A stretch of DNA of 39,553 nt from an uncultured Lachnospiraceae bacterium (GCA_910588825.1 CAJURF010000029.1:1-39553), one strand, 5' to 3'. Shown: positions 6,007-14,145, counted from the stretch's first letter. Made by a program: numbers and translations. Notes: generated by a model from the sequence alone, not told the origin.

Positions 6007-6903
6007 ATGAAATTTGAAAATATACAGAATGGGAAGTTCGAGATTCCGCCGCAGTCCCTGGTGACATTAACTTTTATGGGGGATATAACAGAACTTCAAT
6101 ATATGTCCAGCTATAACCACCAGGCCCGGACGTTAAAAATATCTAATGAAGAATATGTTGAGGTATCAACAGGTGAAGTAAAAAGATATGAAGATAAGAG
6201 AGCGGCCACCAGAGGCGAAGCTGAGAATTCATTACGCAAGACCATGCGCCATATCCGCCAGCTGATACAGACCAATATAACGGATGTCAAAAATGTACGC
6301 TGGGTGACCCTGACTTATAAAGAAAATATGACTGATCCGAAAAAGCTGTATGATGATTTCAGAAAATTCAACCAGAAGTTCTCGTATCATTTGAAAGAAT
6401 GCGGTATTAAAAAGCCGGAGTACATATGTGTAGCTGAACCACAGAAAAGAGGCGCATGGCACCTTCATGTTCTTTTTATATGGGAAGAAAAAGCCCCTTA
6501 TCTGGATAATGCCGGATTTTCAAAAATGTGGGGGCATGGATTTACAAAGATAAAATCCCTAAAAAGCGGGGACAGCATTGCCTCTTATCTCCAATGCTAT
6601 TTAACAGACCTTGATATACCAGATGAGATTGCGGGATATTTTCCAGACAGCCTAAAAGAGACAGGAGCTTCCAGCGGAAAGAAAAGAGTTGTAAAAGGAG
6701 CCCGCCTCCATCTATATCCGGCAGGATTTAATATTTTGAGGCATTCAAAGAATATCAAAAAACCCTTGAAGAAAACAGTCCGTATAGAAAAGGCAATGGA
6801 AATCCTGTCCGGCAGTGAACTGAGTTACCAGAAAACATTTAAAATGTTTGATGAAAAAGGATTTGAATCCATTGTGGACAAACGGGAGTATAAAGGTTCA
6901 TAA
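6007..6903 (+). CDS. rep: HUH-type rolling-circle replication initiator
   Basis: 298 residues. Motif I-like VTLTYKEN lies near residues 100-107. The HUH metal-binding motif is WHLHVLF (His at about 152 and 154). A tyrosine motif follows in ASYLQCYLT (Tyr 194 and 198). This order matches initiators that nick one strand, stay bound through Tyr and start rolling-circle copying. In an integrated element such a protein can both replicate the excised circle and produce the strand for transfer. The ATG 6007 has only a weak ribosome site. The gene lies after a hairpin-rich leader and ends at an intrinsic terminator. No separate relaxase gene is seen, so Rep may also serve that role. Confidence 0.85.
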   Translation: MKFENIQNGKFEIPPQSLVTLTFMGDITELQYMSSYNHQARTLKISNEEYVEVSTGEVKRYEDKRAATRGEAENSLRKTMRHIRQLIQTNITDVKNVRWVTLTYKENMTDPKKLYDDFRKFNQKFSYHLKECGIKKPEYICVAEPQKRGAWHLHVLFIWEEKAPYLDNAGFSKMWGHGFTKIKSLKSGDSIASYLQCYLTDLDIPDEIAGYFPDSLKETGASSGKKRVVKGARLHLYPAGFNILRHSKNIKKPLKKTVRIEKAMEILSGSELSYQKTFKMFDEKGFESIVDKREYKGS

Positions 6904-6928
6904 AAAAGTCCATACGTCTGGACTTTTT
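6903..6928 (+). terminator. Intrinsic terminator after rep
   Basis: AAAAAGTCCA (6903-6912) pairs perfectly with TGGACTTTTT (6919-6928) around a 6-base loop. It overlaps the rep stop region and works in either direction. Confidence 0.85.
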
Positions 6929-6976
6929 AAGATAGAAAATTAATGGTACAGCATTCGGTGATCATAAGGAGATCGT

Positions 6977-7490
6977 ATGAAAGAAAAAGAGAACAAAAAA
7001 CTATTACAGACCTTAAAGGAACTGGCGGATGAACCCCGCCAGCAGTCCCCCATGGAAGCCATGGAGGGCCTGGCATGTGTATGGGACAGCGTAGAATGCA
7101 CGGACTATACACGCATCCGGGACGGTAACAGAATTCAAAATCCATCCTGTATCTGAGGACTATACACACCAGCGCATCAAACGCATATTGAAGAATGATT
7201 TTAACTGCCATTTGGAGAACATCTGGCAGGGCTATAAGGCCAACCGGAAGCCAGGCTATCATGAAATCTACGACCTGGTGGACGATGCCACGGGGAAAAT
7301 TATTGGCAGACGCCTCCCTCTTGACCATTTCCGGAGGGAGTTTACCCGGATGGGCTATCCTCTCGATGATGAAAAAAGCGCCGTACATGGCAGATGCCCC
7401 CAGCGGAAAAAGGGGATTGAGAGATTCCGGGAGATGGTAGAAAGAGCAAAGAAAGAAAGCCAAGAAGAAGACCAAGAAGAAAGCCGCTAA
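6977..7490 (+). pseudogene. Frameshifted conserved element ORF
   Basis: ATG 6977 (AAGGAGATC upstream) opens a frame of 59 codons that stops at 7154-7156. Another frame (+1) is open from about 7095 to 7490 and reads well from VTEFKIHPVSEDYTHQRIKR onward, but its first usable start is a TTG at 7188 without a good ribosome site. Deleting one base near 7124-7126 joins them into one protein of about 170 residues with a Lys/Glu-rich tail. I therefore call it a one-base frameshift, real or a sequencing error. The family is not recognised. It lies between rep and the excisionase, a place held by accessory proteins in related elements. Confidence 0.55.
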
Positions 7491-7548
7491 AAGCGGAGAA
7501 AGGAGATGACCTGACAATACACGCAAAGTAAAGTATCGTTTTGCACTG

Positions 7549-7575
7549 TACGGTCTTGTACTGTATTGTACCGTA
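7549..7575 (+). promoter_or_regulatory. GTAC-rich inverted repeat upstream of the excisionase gene
   Basis: TACGGT (7549-7554) and ACCGTA (7570-7575) are inverted arms, with three TGTAC steps within 30 bases. The motif resembles the GGTACA/TGTACC palindrome at the XRE start (2786-2803), so the same regulator may bind both. Confidence 0.4.
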
Positions 7576-7638
7576 TCATATGTATTACATCAAGCGTAGT
7601 AAGGATTGTCAGGTGATAAAGCACGAATTGTCAAGTCT

Positions 7639-7842
7639 ATGTATCAGATGAACAAGACAAAAGCAAGGGAAGCGGAAAAACAGATAACAGTTGATATTGA
7701 AAAGCTGGCGGCCATGCTGTCATGCGGCCATGCAACCGCACGGAAAATAGGTGAAGATGCTGGAGCCCGTATCGAGATAGGCCGCCGTGTATTATATTCC
7801 GTAAAAAAGGTGGAGCAATATATATATTCAATTTCACAATAA
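7639..7842 (+). CDS. xis: Excisionase-like small DNA-binding protein
   Basis: 67 residues from ATG 7639 (a TTG at 7606 is also possible; neither start has a clear ribosome site). The core VDIEKLAAMLSCGHATARKI is a winged helix-turn-helix of the excisionase/MerR type, followed by the wing-like RRVLYSVKKVEQYI. Such proteins bend DNA at the attachment site and steer the integrase towards excision. It lies 107 bases before the integrase gene on the same strand, as expected for a Xis-Int pair. It resembles the DUF6462-type proteins found beside integrases in Lachnospiraceae; that name is from memory, not from a search. Confidence 0.75.
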   Translation: MYQMNKTKAREAEKQITVDIEKLAAMLSCGHATARKIGEDAGARIEIGRRVLYSVKKVEQYIYSISQ

Positions 7843-7949
7843 AAATTTTAACTTTTGTCTTCCCATTCCGGCATATTTGTGTTATATTGTATTCATAGAC
7901 GCAGTATGCCATGGGGACACAGAGAAAAGACCGAAAGGAGAAGATATCC

Positions 7950-9170
7950 ATGGCAAAGAGCCGAAAAGACAGCAAAGGCAGGAAGCTTAGGGACGGTGAG
8001 AGCGAGCGTAAAGATGGACGCTACAGTTTCAGATATACCGATATACGGACAGGTAAACGGAACTCTCTCTACGCCAACACCCTGCAGGAACTCCGAAAAA
8101 AAGAAAAGGATTTGGAAAAAGACTTAGACGATGATATCCTGACAGACGGCGCGGTCAAAAAAATGACGCTCAATACCCTGTTCGAAGGATATATGTCCAC
8201 CCGTGAACTTGCCGATTCCACAAGGACAAATTATATGCGCACCTGGAAGAACCGGGTAAAAGATGAACTTGGGGACATAAAAGTGGTGCATCTCCGTCCC
8301 TCAGTCATAAAGGCTTTTTATGCAAGGCTCTCAAATGCAGGATATTCCCATAGCACGATAAAGCTGATACATAACCTCATATTTCCAGCTTTAGAGATGG
8401 CTGTGGACGATGATATCATCCGCAAAAACCCATCCAAAGGAACGTTGGGGGACTATGGACGTCCGGCAGAAAAAAGGGAAGCCCTGACCCCCTCCCAGCA
8501 GAATGACCTATTGAGATTTGTGCAGAGCCATAAAGTTTATAAAGTCTACTATCCGATGCTCATTATCATGTTTGGCACAGGTGTGCGGTGCGGGGAACTG
8601 ATAGGGCTGACCTGGGACGATGTGGATATGAAAAAAAGGACAATCAGCATAGACCATCAGCTCATCTATAAAAACGACGGGAATGGCTGTGCTTTCCATA
8701 TCTCATCACCTAAAACTGTCTCTGGTATACGGGAACTGCCTATGACGCGGGAAGTGTGCCGGGCATTTAAAGCGCAACGTGAGCTGGATTTTTTACAAGG
8801 AAAGAGCAGGGACGTTGATGTGGAAGGCTACACCGGCTTTATCTTCACAGCCAAGACTGGACGGCCATTGATGCCGAATGCAGTCAACAGCATACTCTAC
8901 AATATCGTGGATGCATATAATAAAGCCGAACTACAAAGGGCCAAAGGGCAACACCGGAAGGCGGAACTGCTCCCAAGATTCTCAGCCCACGTCACCCGCC
9001 ACACCGCTTGTACCCGGATGGCTGAGAGCGGCATGGATATAAAAGTCTTGCAGTATATCATGGGACATTCTGATATAGAGATGACCATGCAGGTGTATAA
9101 CCACATCACAGATATGTCCCGGGTGGAAAAAGAGATAGAAAAACTGGACAGGATGACAGTCAACCTCTGA
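7950..9170 (+). CDS. int: Tn916-type tyrosine integrase
   Basis: 406 residues from ATG 7950, chosen for the AAAGGAG site; an in-frame ATG at 7911 has none. The N-terminus has an AP2-like arm-binding segment, then a SAM-like core-binding domain (about 75-165). The catalytic residues are visible: Arg in GTGVRCGE (about 213), Lys in SPKTVSGIREL (about 255), His-x-x-Arg in SAHVTRHT (about 347-350), His in IMGHSD (about 373) and the nucleophile Tyr in MQVYNH (about 383). It catalyses site-specific integration and excision of the element. It is the last element gene, followed by repeats that may be its arm sites and then the host hsp20 gene. Confidence 0.93.
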   Translation: MAKSRKDSKGRKLRDGESERKDGRYSFRYTDIRTGKRNSLYANTLQELRKKEKDLEKDLDDDILTDGAVKKMTLNTLFEGYMSTRELADSTRTNYMRTWKNRVKDELGDIKVVHLRPSVIKAFYARLSNAGYSHSTIKLIHNLIFPALEMAVDDDIIRKNPSKGTLGDYGRPAEKREALTPSQQNDLLRFVQSHKVYKVYYPMLIIMFGTGVRCGELIGLTWDDVDMKKRTISIDHQLIYKNDGNGCAFHISSPKTVSGIRELPMTREVCRAFKAQRELDFLQGKSRDVDVEGYTGFIFTAKTGRPLMPNAVNSILYNIVDAYNKAELQRAKGQHRKAELLPRFSAHVTRHTACTRMAESGMDIKVLQYIMGHSDIEMTMQVYNHITDMSRVEKEIEKLDRMTVNL

Positions 9171-9208
9171 CACCAAAAAATTAAAAATTGGTGTCAAATT
9201 GGTGTCAA
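9168..9208. repeat. TTGGTGTCA repeats after int: candidate integrase arm/att region
   Basis: ATTGGTGTCAA occurs twice in tandem (9187-9197, 9198-9208), and an inverted copy, TGACACCAA (9168-9176), overlaps the int stop codon. Copies of a short motif at the integrase-proximal end are typical of arm-type binding sites. The crossover core was not identified. Confidence 0.45.
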
Positions 9209-9243
9209 ACCGCAAAAATCACGATATTTTATAAATTAAAAAG

Positions 9244-9276
9244 TCTGCAAACCCGCATAAATAAAGGGTTTGCAGA
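9244..9276. terminator. Terminator between int and hsp20
   Basis: TCTGCAAACCC (9244-9254) pairs perfectly with GGGTTTGCAGA (9266-9276). It ends int transcription and may mark the junction with host DNA. Confidence 0.75.
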
Positions 9277-9291
9277 AATTGCAAAAATATT

Positions 9292-9318
9292 TTAGCACTC
9301 ATCTCTTGACAGTGCTAA
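9292..9318 (+). promoter_or_regulatory. CIRCE operator (HrcA site)
   Basis: TTAGCACTC (9292-9300), nine bases, then CAGTGCTAA (9310-9318). This is the CIRCE element with one mismatch (C for G). It overlaps the hsp20 -35 box, as expected for HrcA repression lifted by heat. Confidence 0.9.
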
Positions 9319-9334
9319 TAATGTGTGCTATAGT
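9306..9334 (+). promoter_or_regulatory. hsp20 sigma-A promoter
   Basis: TTGACA (9306-9311), 17-base spacer, TATAGT (9329-9334). The -35 lies inside the CIRCE operator. Confidence 0.88.
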
Positions 9335-9379
9335 ACACCTATAACAAAGACAACCACATATTCTAAGGAGGTACAACTT

Positions 9380-9805
9380 ATGATGTTAACAAATAAAAAC
9401 TACGGACTATTTGATGAATTATTCAGAGACCCTTTCTTTTCCAACACGTTCAGCAGAAGTGATTCTTCTCTAATGAAGACGGATATCCGCGAATCAGGGA
9501 ATCAATATATCCTGGATGTGGAGCTGCCCGGTTTTCAGAAAGAAGATATCCGCGCCGAGCTTAACGATGGTTATCTGACTGTAACTGCCACAAGGAATGA
9601 TAAAAAGGAAGATACAGACACCAAGGGAAATTATCTGAGAAGGGAACGTTTCACCGGAACCTGCAAACGGAGCTTCTATGTGGGTGAAAATATTACGCAG
9701 GAGGATATTCAGGCTGGCTTCAACAACGGTATCCTACAGCTTAGTATTCCAAAAGAAAAACCGAAAGCAATCGAAGAAAAGCCAAAATATATTGCTATCA
9801 ATTAA
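9380..9805 (+). CDS. hsp20: Hsp20/alpha-crystallin small heat shock protein
   Basis: 141 residues from ATG 9380 with AAGGAGG upstream; the next codon is also ATG. It is a cytosolic ATP-independent chaperone that holds unfolding proteins. The start (YGLFDELFRDPFF) is typical of bacterial IbpA/Hsp18. The alpha-crystallin domain runs about 35-125 and contains DVELPGFQKEDIRAEL and the conserved end FNNGILQLSIPKE. The gene is the first host gene right of the mobile element and is under a CIRCE operator, so HrcA probably controls it; no dnaK or groEL is near. Confidence 0.95.
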   Translation: MMLTNKNYGLFDELFRDPFFSNTFSRSDSSLMKTDIRESGNQYILDVELPGFQKEDIRAELNDGYLTVTATRNDKKEDTDTKGNYLRRERFTGTCKRSFYVGENITQEDIQAGFNNGILQLSIPKEKPKAIEEKPKYIAIN

Positions 9806-9811
9806 TGCCTT

Positions 9812-10453
9812 ATGAAACGATTAATATGTCTGGGCGGCAGTATTACGGCGGCTGACCGCCTGTTTTGTTCCGACAGCCTGGGGGAAGGCTATGTTTCCAT
9901 GTTGCCTCCCCTGCTGCCGGATTTTCAGATTTTAAATAAAGGCATTGACGGCTTCACCATTGCCAGGATTCTCCAGAATGTGGACCGGGACTGCATCAAT
10001 CTCCACCCGGATTTTGTCACTATACAGGTGGGGATTAACAACATCGGCCTGATCATGAATACGGACCGGACTCCCCCACAGCAGACTGAGATGATGGCAG
10101 CTTATGTAAAAGAATACACCGAACTGTTATCTCAAATCACTGCCCATACCAATGCCGGTATCCTTCTGGTGGAGCCTTTTATCTTTCCTCATCCCGAGGA
10201 ATTTATCAACTGGATTCCCTATGTGAAAACTCTTTCGGGACATATCCGGGAACTGGCAGATATTTTCGGCTGTGAGTTTCTTCCTATGCATAATCTGCTG
10301 AACCAAGAGGCCAAGAGGCTGGGGTATGATGCTGTCACCACAGACGGTATTCATCTCACCCCCCACGGCCACCGGCTGTTGGCACAGAAACTTTCCAAAC
10401 AATTGTCTATTATGCTGGCAGATAAAATCACCAGACCCGATAAATTTTCATAG
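9812..10453 (+). CDS. SGNH/GDSL-type hydrolase
   Basis: 213 residues starting six bases after the hsp20 stop, probably co-transcribed. The SGNH blocks are visible: nucleophile Ser in CLGGSIT (about 7-13), Gly in NKGIDGFT, the Asn block as VGINNIG (usually GxND), and the Asp-His pair in TTDGIHLTPHGH near residue 172. There is no signal peptide, so it acts inside the cell. Family members remove acyl groups from lipids or sugars; the substrate cannot be told. The third block reads GINN rather than GxND, a common variant. A 13-bp terminator overlaps its stop codon. Confidence 0.88.
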   Translation: MKRLICLGGSITAADRLFCSDSLGEGYVSMLPPLLPDFQILNKGIDGFTIARILQNVDRDCINLHPDFVTIQVGINNIGLIMNTDRTPPQQTEMMAAYVKEYTELLSQITAHTNAGILLVEPFIFPHPEEFINWIPYVKTLSGHIRELADIFGCEFLPMHNLLNQEAKRLGYDAVTTDGIHLTPHGHRLLAQKLSKQLSIMLADKITRPDKFS

Positions 10454-10465
10454 GGTCTGGTGATT
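10426..10465 (+). terminator. Terminator of the hsp20-SGNH operon
   Basis: AATCACCAGACCC (10426-10438) pairs with GGGTCTGGTGATT (10453-10465), 13 perfect pairs, followed by CTAAAAAAT. The stem includes the 3' end of the SGNH gene. Confidence 0.8.
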
Positions 10466-10485
10466 CTAAAAAATAGCTGCTATAT

Positions 10486-10623
10486 TCAATCTATGTATCC
10501 AAATTCTTTTTCAAGTATTTCTGCTATTCTTTCTGTTTCCCTGATATTCCTCCCTGTAGTTTGGACAACAACGCTGTAACTCTCAAAAATAGTTATTACA
10601 TTACCGTATACTTTATCTGGCAC
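10486..10623 (-). CDS. Possible short ORF or gene remnant
   Basis: On the minus strand a frame from GTG 10621-10623 runs 45 codons to TGA 10486-10488. It is open about 45 bases further upstream, but without a good start or ribosome site. The peptide looks protein-like: a beta-like stretch VYGNVITIFESYSVVVQTTG followed by an amphipathic helix ETERIAEILEKEF. It may be the 3' remnant of a lost gene. It is the only protein-like feature between 10466 and 10708. Confidence 0.25.
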   Translation of the reverse strand: MPDKVYGNVITIFESYSVVVQTTGRNIRETERIAEILEKEFGYID

Positions 10624-10708
10624 TCCATATACTATGGTGAGAGCGCATATGAATTGGCGCTTTCGATTCCCCCGCTAAAAACCCAGAATACGAAAGGAGC
10701 CGCGCGTT

Positions 10709-10897
10709 ATGGAAAACAATGATAACCCTTATCATGTATTTTATGACAATTATCTCACCACCAATGCCTGCACTGAATGTACCGGCCTGATTCCGTCCCT
10801 GGCTGAGAATGCCAGCCAGTGGAATTCTTACCGGGATATTTTTGATTTTGAAGCAGTACCGGAAAAAGTTACAATCTCAAAGGATCTTGAGAAATAG
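10709..10897 (+). CDS. Small unknown protein with CxxC
   Basis: 62 residues. ATG 10709 has AAAGGAG ten bases upstream. The protein is acidic and soluble, rich in Asn, Tyr and Asp, with a single CTEC pair near residues 19-22 and no membrane segment. The family is not recognised. It is monocistronic, closed by a hairpin terminator that it shares with the convergent MoxR gene. The good ribosome site and the exact fit between two other units support a real gene. Confidence 0.6.
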   Translation: MENNDNPYHVFYDNYLTTNACTECTGLIPSLAENASQWNSYRDIFDFEAVPEKVTISKDLEK

Positions 10898-10908
10898 CGT
10901 TCCCATTC

Positions 10909-10941
10909 AAACAAGGGTACTGTACTACAATACCCTTGTTT
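10909..10941. terminator. Bidirectional terminator between convergent genes
   Basis: AAACAAGGGTA (10909-10919) pairs perfectly with TACCCTTGTTT (10931-10941). It serves the small plus-strand gene and overlaps the last codons of the minus-strand MoxR gene. Confidence 0.8.
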
Positions 10942-12424
10942 CCTTGAGCTTCCTCCTCAACTCTTCTTCCCGGCGGCTCAACAGCAGTTCTTTACTCTGC
11001 CGGGAAAACATCTCCTGGGGGTGTTCCACCAAAAACTGGCTGCACGACGGATGGCCGGTGAGTGTCTCCGTAAAGTAAAGCTTCGCGGCCCCCACAGCGG
11101 CTTCCTCCAGCAGATGATACGCGCCGTTGATACACTGCTCCATCTGGCCAATATATTTCTCCTCTTGTCCGCTGTCCAGCTTCCGTTCCAATATGTCCTG
11201 AGCCGTCTGCTTGTCTGTACAACAGGCACGCTGGGCCTCCTGGCCCCATTCCTCCAGAAATCCCAGCAATCTCTCTTCTTTTTCCTGTTCTTCTATCCCA
11301 GCCACACCGTGCTGGATTTTTACCGCCAGGGCCTTTTTCCGCCAGCTGATTTCTTCATTGATTATCTGATGAAGACTGCCCTGCTGCCATTTTCCCAGTA
11401 CCTGCTCCGCCGTCTGGCGCATCTGCTTGTTCCACCGCCAGGATTGTTCCCAGTTTTTTGCCAGCTCTGCGGCCTGTGCTGCAAGCACAGAGGCCACCGC
11501 CATGCATTCCCCTGCTCCTGCCTTTCCCAGACGCTGCCTGTTCTCTTGGGTGTCAGCCGGGTAATGATTCTGGTATTCCCGCTCATACTGATGAAATAGT
11601 TCATAAAACAAGCAAAATTCTCGTGCGGCAGATCTGTGATGCACATATTGGCTGATTAACATTTCTGTTACCATCTCCCCCATTTCTTCATAGGCATACA
11701 CAATACAGGATAAGTCTTCCCAGCCCCTGGCAGTGACAAAGGAGCGCTCCAGCCCCGATTGTTCCATCTGATAGAAATACTGGGGATACACTGTCAAAAA
11801 TGTGCATATGGAGGCATGTACTTTCCTTTCGGCGGCATATTTCTGCCAGATTTCCAAATCCGCCTCTATATTCATATACTTGACCCTGTCCAGAGTCACA
11901 ATATCCATCTCCCGCACAGACTTATTATATTCCGGAGGATTTCCAGCCCCCACGATCAGCCAGCCCTCTGGAATAGGATGGCTCCCGAAGGTTTTGTTCT
12001 GCAGTAACTGCAGCATCACAGGAGCCAGGGTTTCTGATACACAGTTGATCTCGTCAATAAACAAAATCCCCGTGTTCTTCCCTGTACGCTTTATACAGTC
12101 ATAAATGGAAGCTACAATCTCGCTCATGGTATACTCCGTGACAGAATACCATTTACCGCCGTATTCCTTTTCCTTCAAAACCGGAAGCCCAATGGCACTT
12201 TGACGGGTATGATGGGTCATGGTATATGACACAAAGCCAATTTGCTCTTCTTCTGCGATCTGGGCCATAATGGCTGTCTTTCCAATGCCCGGCGGACCGA
12301 TCAGCAGCACAGGGCGCTGTTTTTCCAGGGGAATCTGTATCTGTGCTTCCCCTCTTTTTGCCTCTCTGTGAATATAAGCCCGCAGTGTACGCTTAATTTC
12401 TTCTTTCCCCTCTTGAATATTCAT
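10925..12424 (-). CDS. MoxR-family AAA+ ATPase
   Basis: 499 residues from ATG 12424, which overlaps the VWA stop as ATGA and has GAGGGG upstream; a GTG at 12457 is less likely. Walker A is GPPGIGKT (about 43-50), Walker B ILFIDEIN (about 120-127), and GAGNPPEYN fits the sensor 1 region. After the AAA+ core (to about 260) comes a long, Gln/Glu-rich helical C-terminal half with no known domain. MoxR ATPases work as chaperone-like partners of VWA proteins, often in metal insertion or complex assembly. The coupled VWA gene just upstream is the expected partner. The target of the pair is unknown; a GH13 gene precedes the pair. Confidence 0.88.
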   Translation of the reverse strand: MNIQEGKEEIKRTLRAYIHREAKRGEAQIQIPLEKQRPVLLIGPPGIGKTAIMAQIAEEEQIGFVSYTMTHHTRQSAIGLPVLKEKEYGGKWYSVTEYTMSEIVASIYDCIKRTGKNTGILFIDEINCVSETLAPVMLQLLQNKTFGSHPIPEGWLIVGAGNPPEYNKSVREMDIVTLDRVKYMNIEADLEIWQKYAAERKVHASICTFLTVYPQYFYQMEQSGLERSFVTARGWEDLSCIVYAYEEMGEMVTEMLISQYVHHRSAAREFCLFYELFHQYEREYQNHYPADTQENRQRLGKAGAGECMAVASVLAAQAAELAKNWEQSWRWNKQMRQTAEQVLGKWQQGSLHQIINEEISWRKKALAVKIQHGVAGIEEQEKEERLLGFLEEWGQEAQRACCTDKQTAQDILERKLDSGQEEKYIGQMEQCINGAYHLLEEAAVGAAKLYFTETLTGHPSCSQFLVEHPQEMFSRQSKELLLSRREEELRRKLKETRVL

Positions 12425-14121
12425 GGCTGTTTCCCCTCTTTTGGCATATCCAGACACAGCCGCACCACCCAGGCCGGTATCTCCCTGGCGGTATCTCCCT
12501 CCAGAAATTCTCTGTCTGTAAACACAAAAATTGTCTCATAGTCCGTTGGCACCCGGGGATACACCCCGTCCCCGTCTGTGAAATACAAAAGCCCTTTTAA
12601 ATTTTTCAATTTTCCCTGGTCCCTCAATTTTCCCACAAAAGAAAACACAGGCGTAAAGTCTGTCCCTCCCCGGCCCTCCACTGTCAATTTCTGTTCATAC
12701 TGCTGCCAGTCCTCCACAGAAGTGATCACCTGGTGCTGCTGTATCATAGAATCACACTGGATGATATGAACGTTCATTTTCCGGAAAAAATTTTCTCCCC
12801 GGGTGAGCAGATTCCTGGTTTCTTCCAGAAAACGGCGGACTACTTTCACGGAGCAGGACCCTGATGTGTCGATGGCAATCACCAGTTCCTCCACCCGCCG
12901 TGCCTCCATATATTCCAGCGGTTCTACCAAAGGCATGTTCCCATACCTGGCAAGGCCCAGCATATAATACCCATAGTCAAAACTGTCCTCATCCGTCTGC
13001 ATCTCCTCCCTGACAGATGCAAAACGCTCCAGATAGCGGTGGAAGTCATACTTTCCCTCCTCCCTCAGTCTCAGCAGCTCATACCGGCTGCCTGGAGTCT
13101 GTCCCCTGCGCCGGGGTCTAAAGGACGTTTCCAGCCCTCTCCTGTATGTTTCCGCAGCAGCCAGTTTCTTCTGAAGACACTCCAGATATACGGCCCGTTC
13201 TTTCTGCCCGGCCCGCAAACTGTCTCCAGAACCACCATCCCCGCCGGAAGTACAATTCTGCCTGGAAGAATGCTTCTGCTCATACCAATAATCGTGGGCA
13301 TCCCTGGGAAAGTTCTCCAGTAATCTGCAGGCCTGTTCCCATTTCAGCGGCTCCCCCGTCAGGTATTCACAGACCTGCACCGCATGTTCCAGCTTAAGAG
13401 ACGGCGGAAAGAGCTCTTCCAGCCCCGCCAGAGCCACCTTTTCCCCTTTATCCTCTACAGACAGCCCAAACACTTTCTCTCTCAGCTTCCAGGCACTGAT
13501 GTCACAGGAAATATCCCACAATTCCCGGGAATACTCTCTATGAGAAAGCACATGACCATAGAGGACATGTGCCATTATATGTAAGTATAATCCACGTAGA
13601 TTCTTTTTTTGAAAACATTCCACCACCTGCCGGGGCTGGAGAAAAATGTTCAGCCCGTCGGTCCCTGTATATAGATGCGCAGGAGCCTGACTGATCTGAA
13701 ATTCTGCAAAAAACAAACGCAGATAAGGAATTTCTGACGCCAGCGATGCACAAGTGAGCTCCCACGCCTGGCGGGCTGCATCTTTGAGTGAGAGAATTCC
13801 ATTCTCTGACGTATCTTCTGTCTCCCCGTGAAATCCCATGAGAAGCAGACGGATCTCGGGATTTTTCACCGAAGATTCCATCAACACCCGGACACACTGT
13901 CCGCGGCTGGCGATTCCCCAGGCAAGGAATTTCCGCAGTTTTTCTGGTTCCCCCCGCTGGACCAGCCGCATCAGAGCCGGACAGACTCTCTCAGAGAGAT
14001 ACTTCTCATAGACCTGCTCCCATTGTCCAGTTAGATTCTCCGGCTCCATCAGCCGCTCCAGCGCAATCTCAAGCTTCACTGCAGGCTGGCGGGACTCCAT
14101 AAATTTCTTCTCCCAATCCAT
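12421..14121 (-). CDS. DUF2201-type metallopeptidase-like/VWA protein
   Basis: 566 residues from ATG 14121 (GGAG 13 bases upstream); a GTG at 14142 has its purine tract too close. The N-terminal part resembles the DUF2201 putative metallopeptidase domain. The expected HExxH is HIMAH within LHIMAHVLYGH, so the catalytic Glu is replaced by Ile and the fold may only bind metal or substrate. The C-terminal VWA-like domain shows a MIDAS motif, DTSGSCS, and YFTDGDG near the end. Such proteins pair with MoxR ATPases. It is co-transcribed with the GH13 gene upstream (24 bases) and MoxR downstream (4-base overlap). Substrate unknown. Confidence 0.82.
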   Translation of the reverse strand: MDWEKKFMESRQPAVKLEIALERLMEPENLTGQWEQVYEKYLSERVCPALMRLVQRGEPEKLRKFLAWGIASRGQCVRVLMESSVKNPEIRLLLMGFHGETEDTSENGILSLKDAARQAWELTCASLASEIPYLRLFFAEFQISQAPAHLYTGTDGLNIFLQPRQVVECFQKKNLRGLYLHIMAHVLYGHVLSHREYSRELWDISCDISAWKLREKVFGLSVEDKGEKVALAGLEELFPPSLKLEHAVQVCEYLTGEPLKWEQACRLLENFPRDAHDYWYEQKHSSRQNCTSGGDGGSGDSLRAGQKERAVYLECLQKKLAAAETYRRGLETSFRPRRRGQTPGSRYELLRLREEGKYDFHRYLERFASVREEMQTDEDSFDYGYYMLGLARYGNMPLVEPLEYMEARRVEELVIAIDTSGSCSVKVVRRFLEETRNLLTRGENFFRKMNVHIIQCDSMIQQHQVITSVEDWQQYEQKLTVEGRGGTDFTPVFSFVGKLRDQGKLKNLKGLLYFTDGDGVYPRVPTDYETIFVFTDREFLEGDTAREIPAWVVRLCLDMPKEGKQP

Positions 14122-14145
14122 ACAATATTCCACACTCCACACCCT

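Noticed and set aside
6927..7526. 199-codon minus-strand ORF opposite the frameshifted gene
   Set aside because: It is antisense to codons that read as a sensible soluble protein and overlaps the rep terminator; it has no ribosome site.
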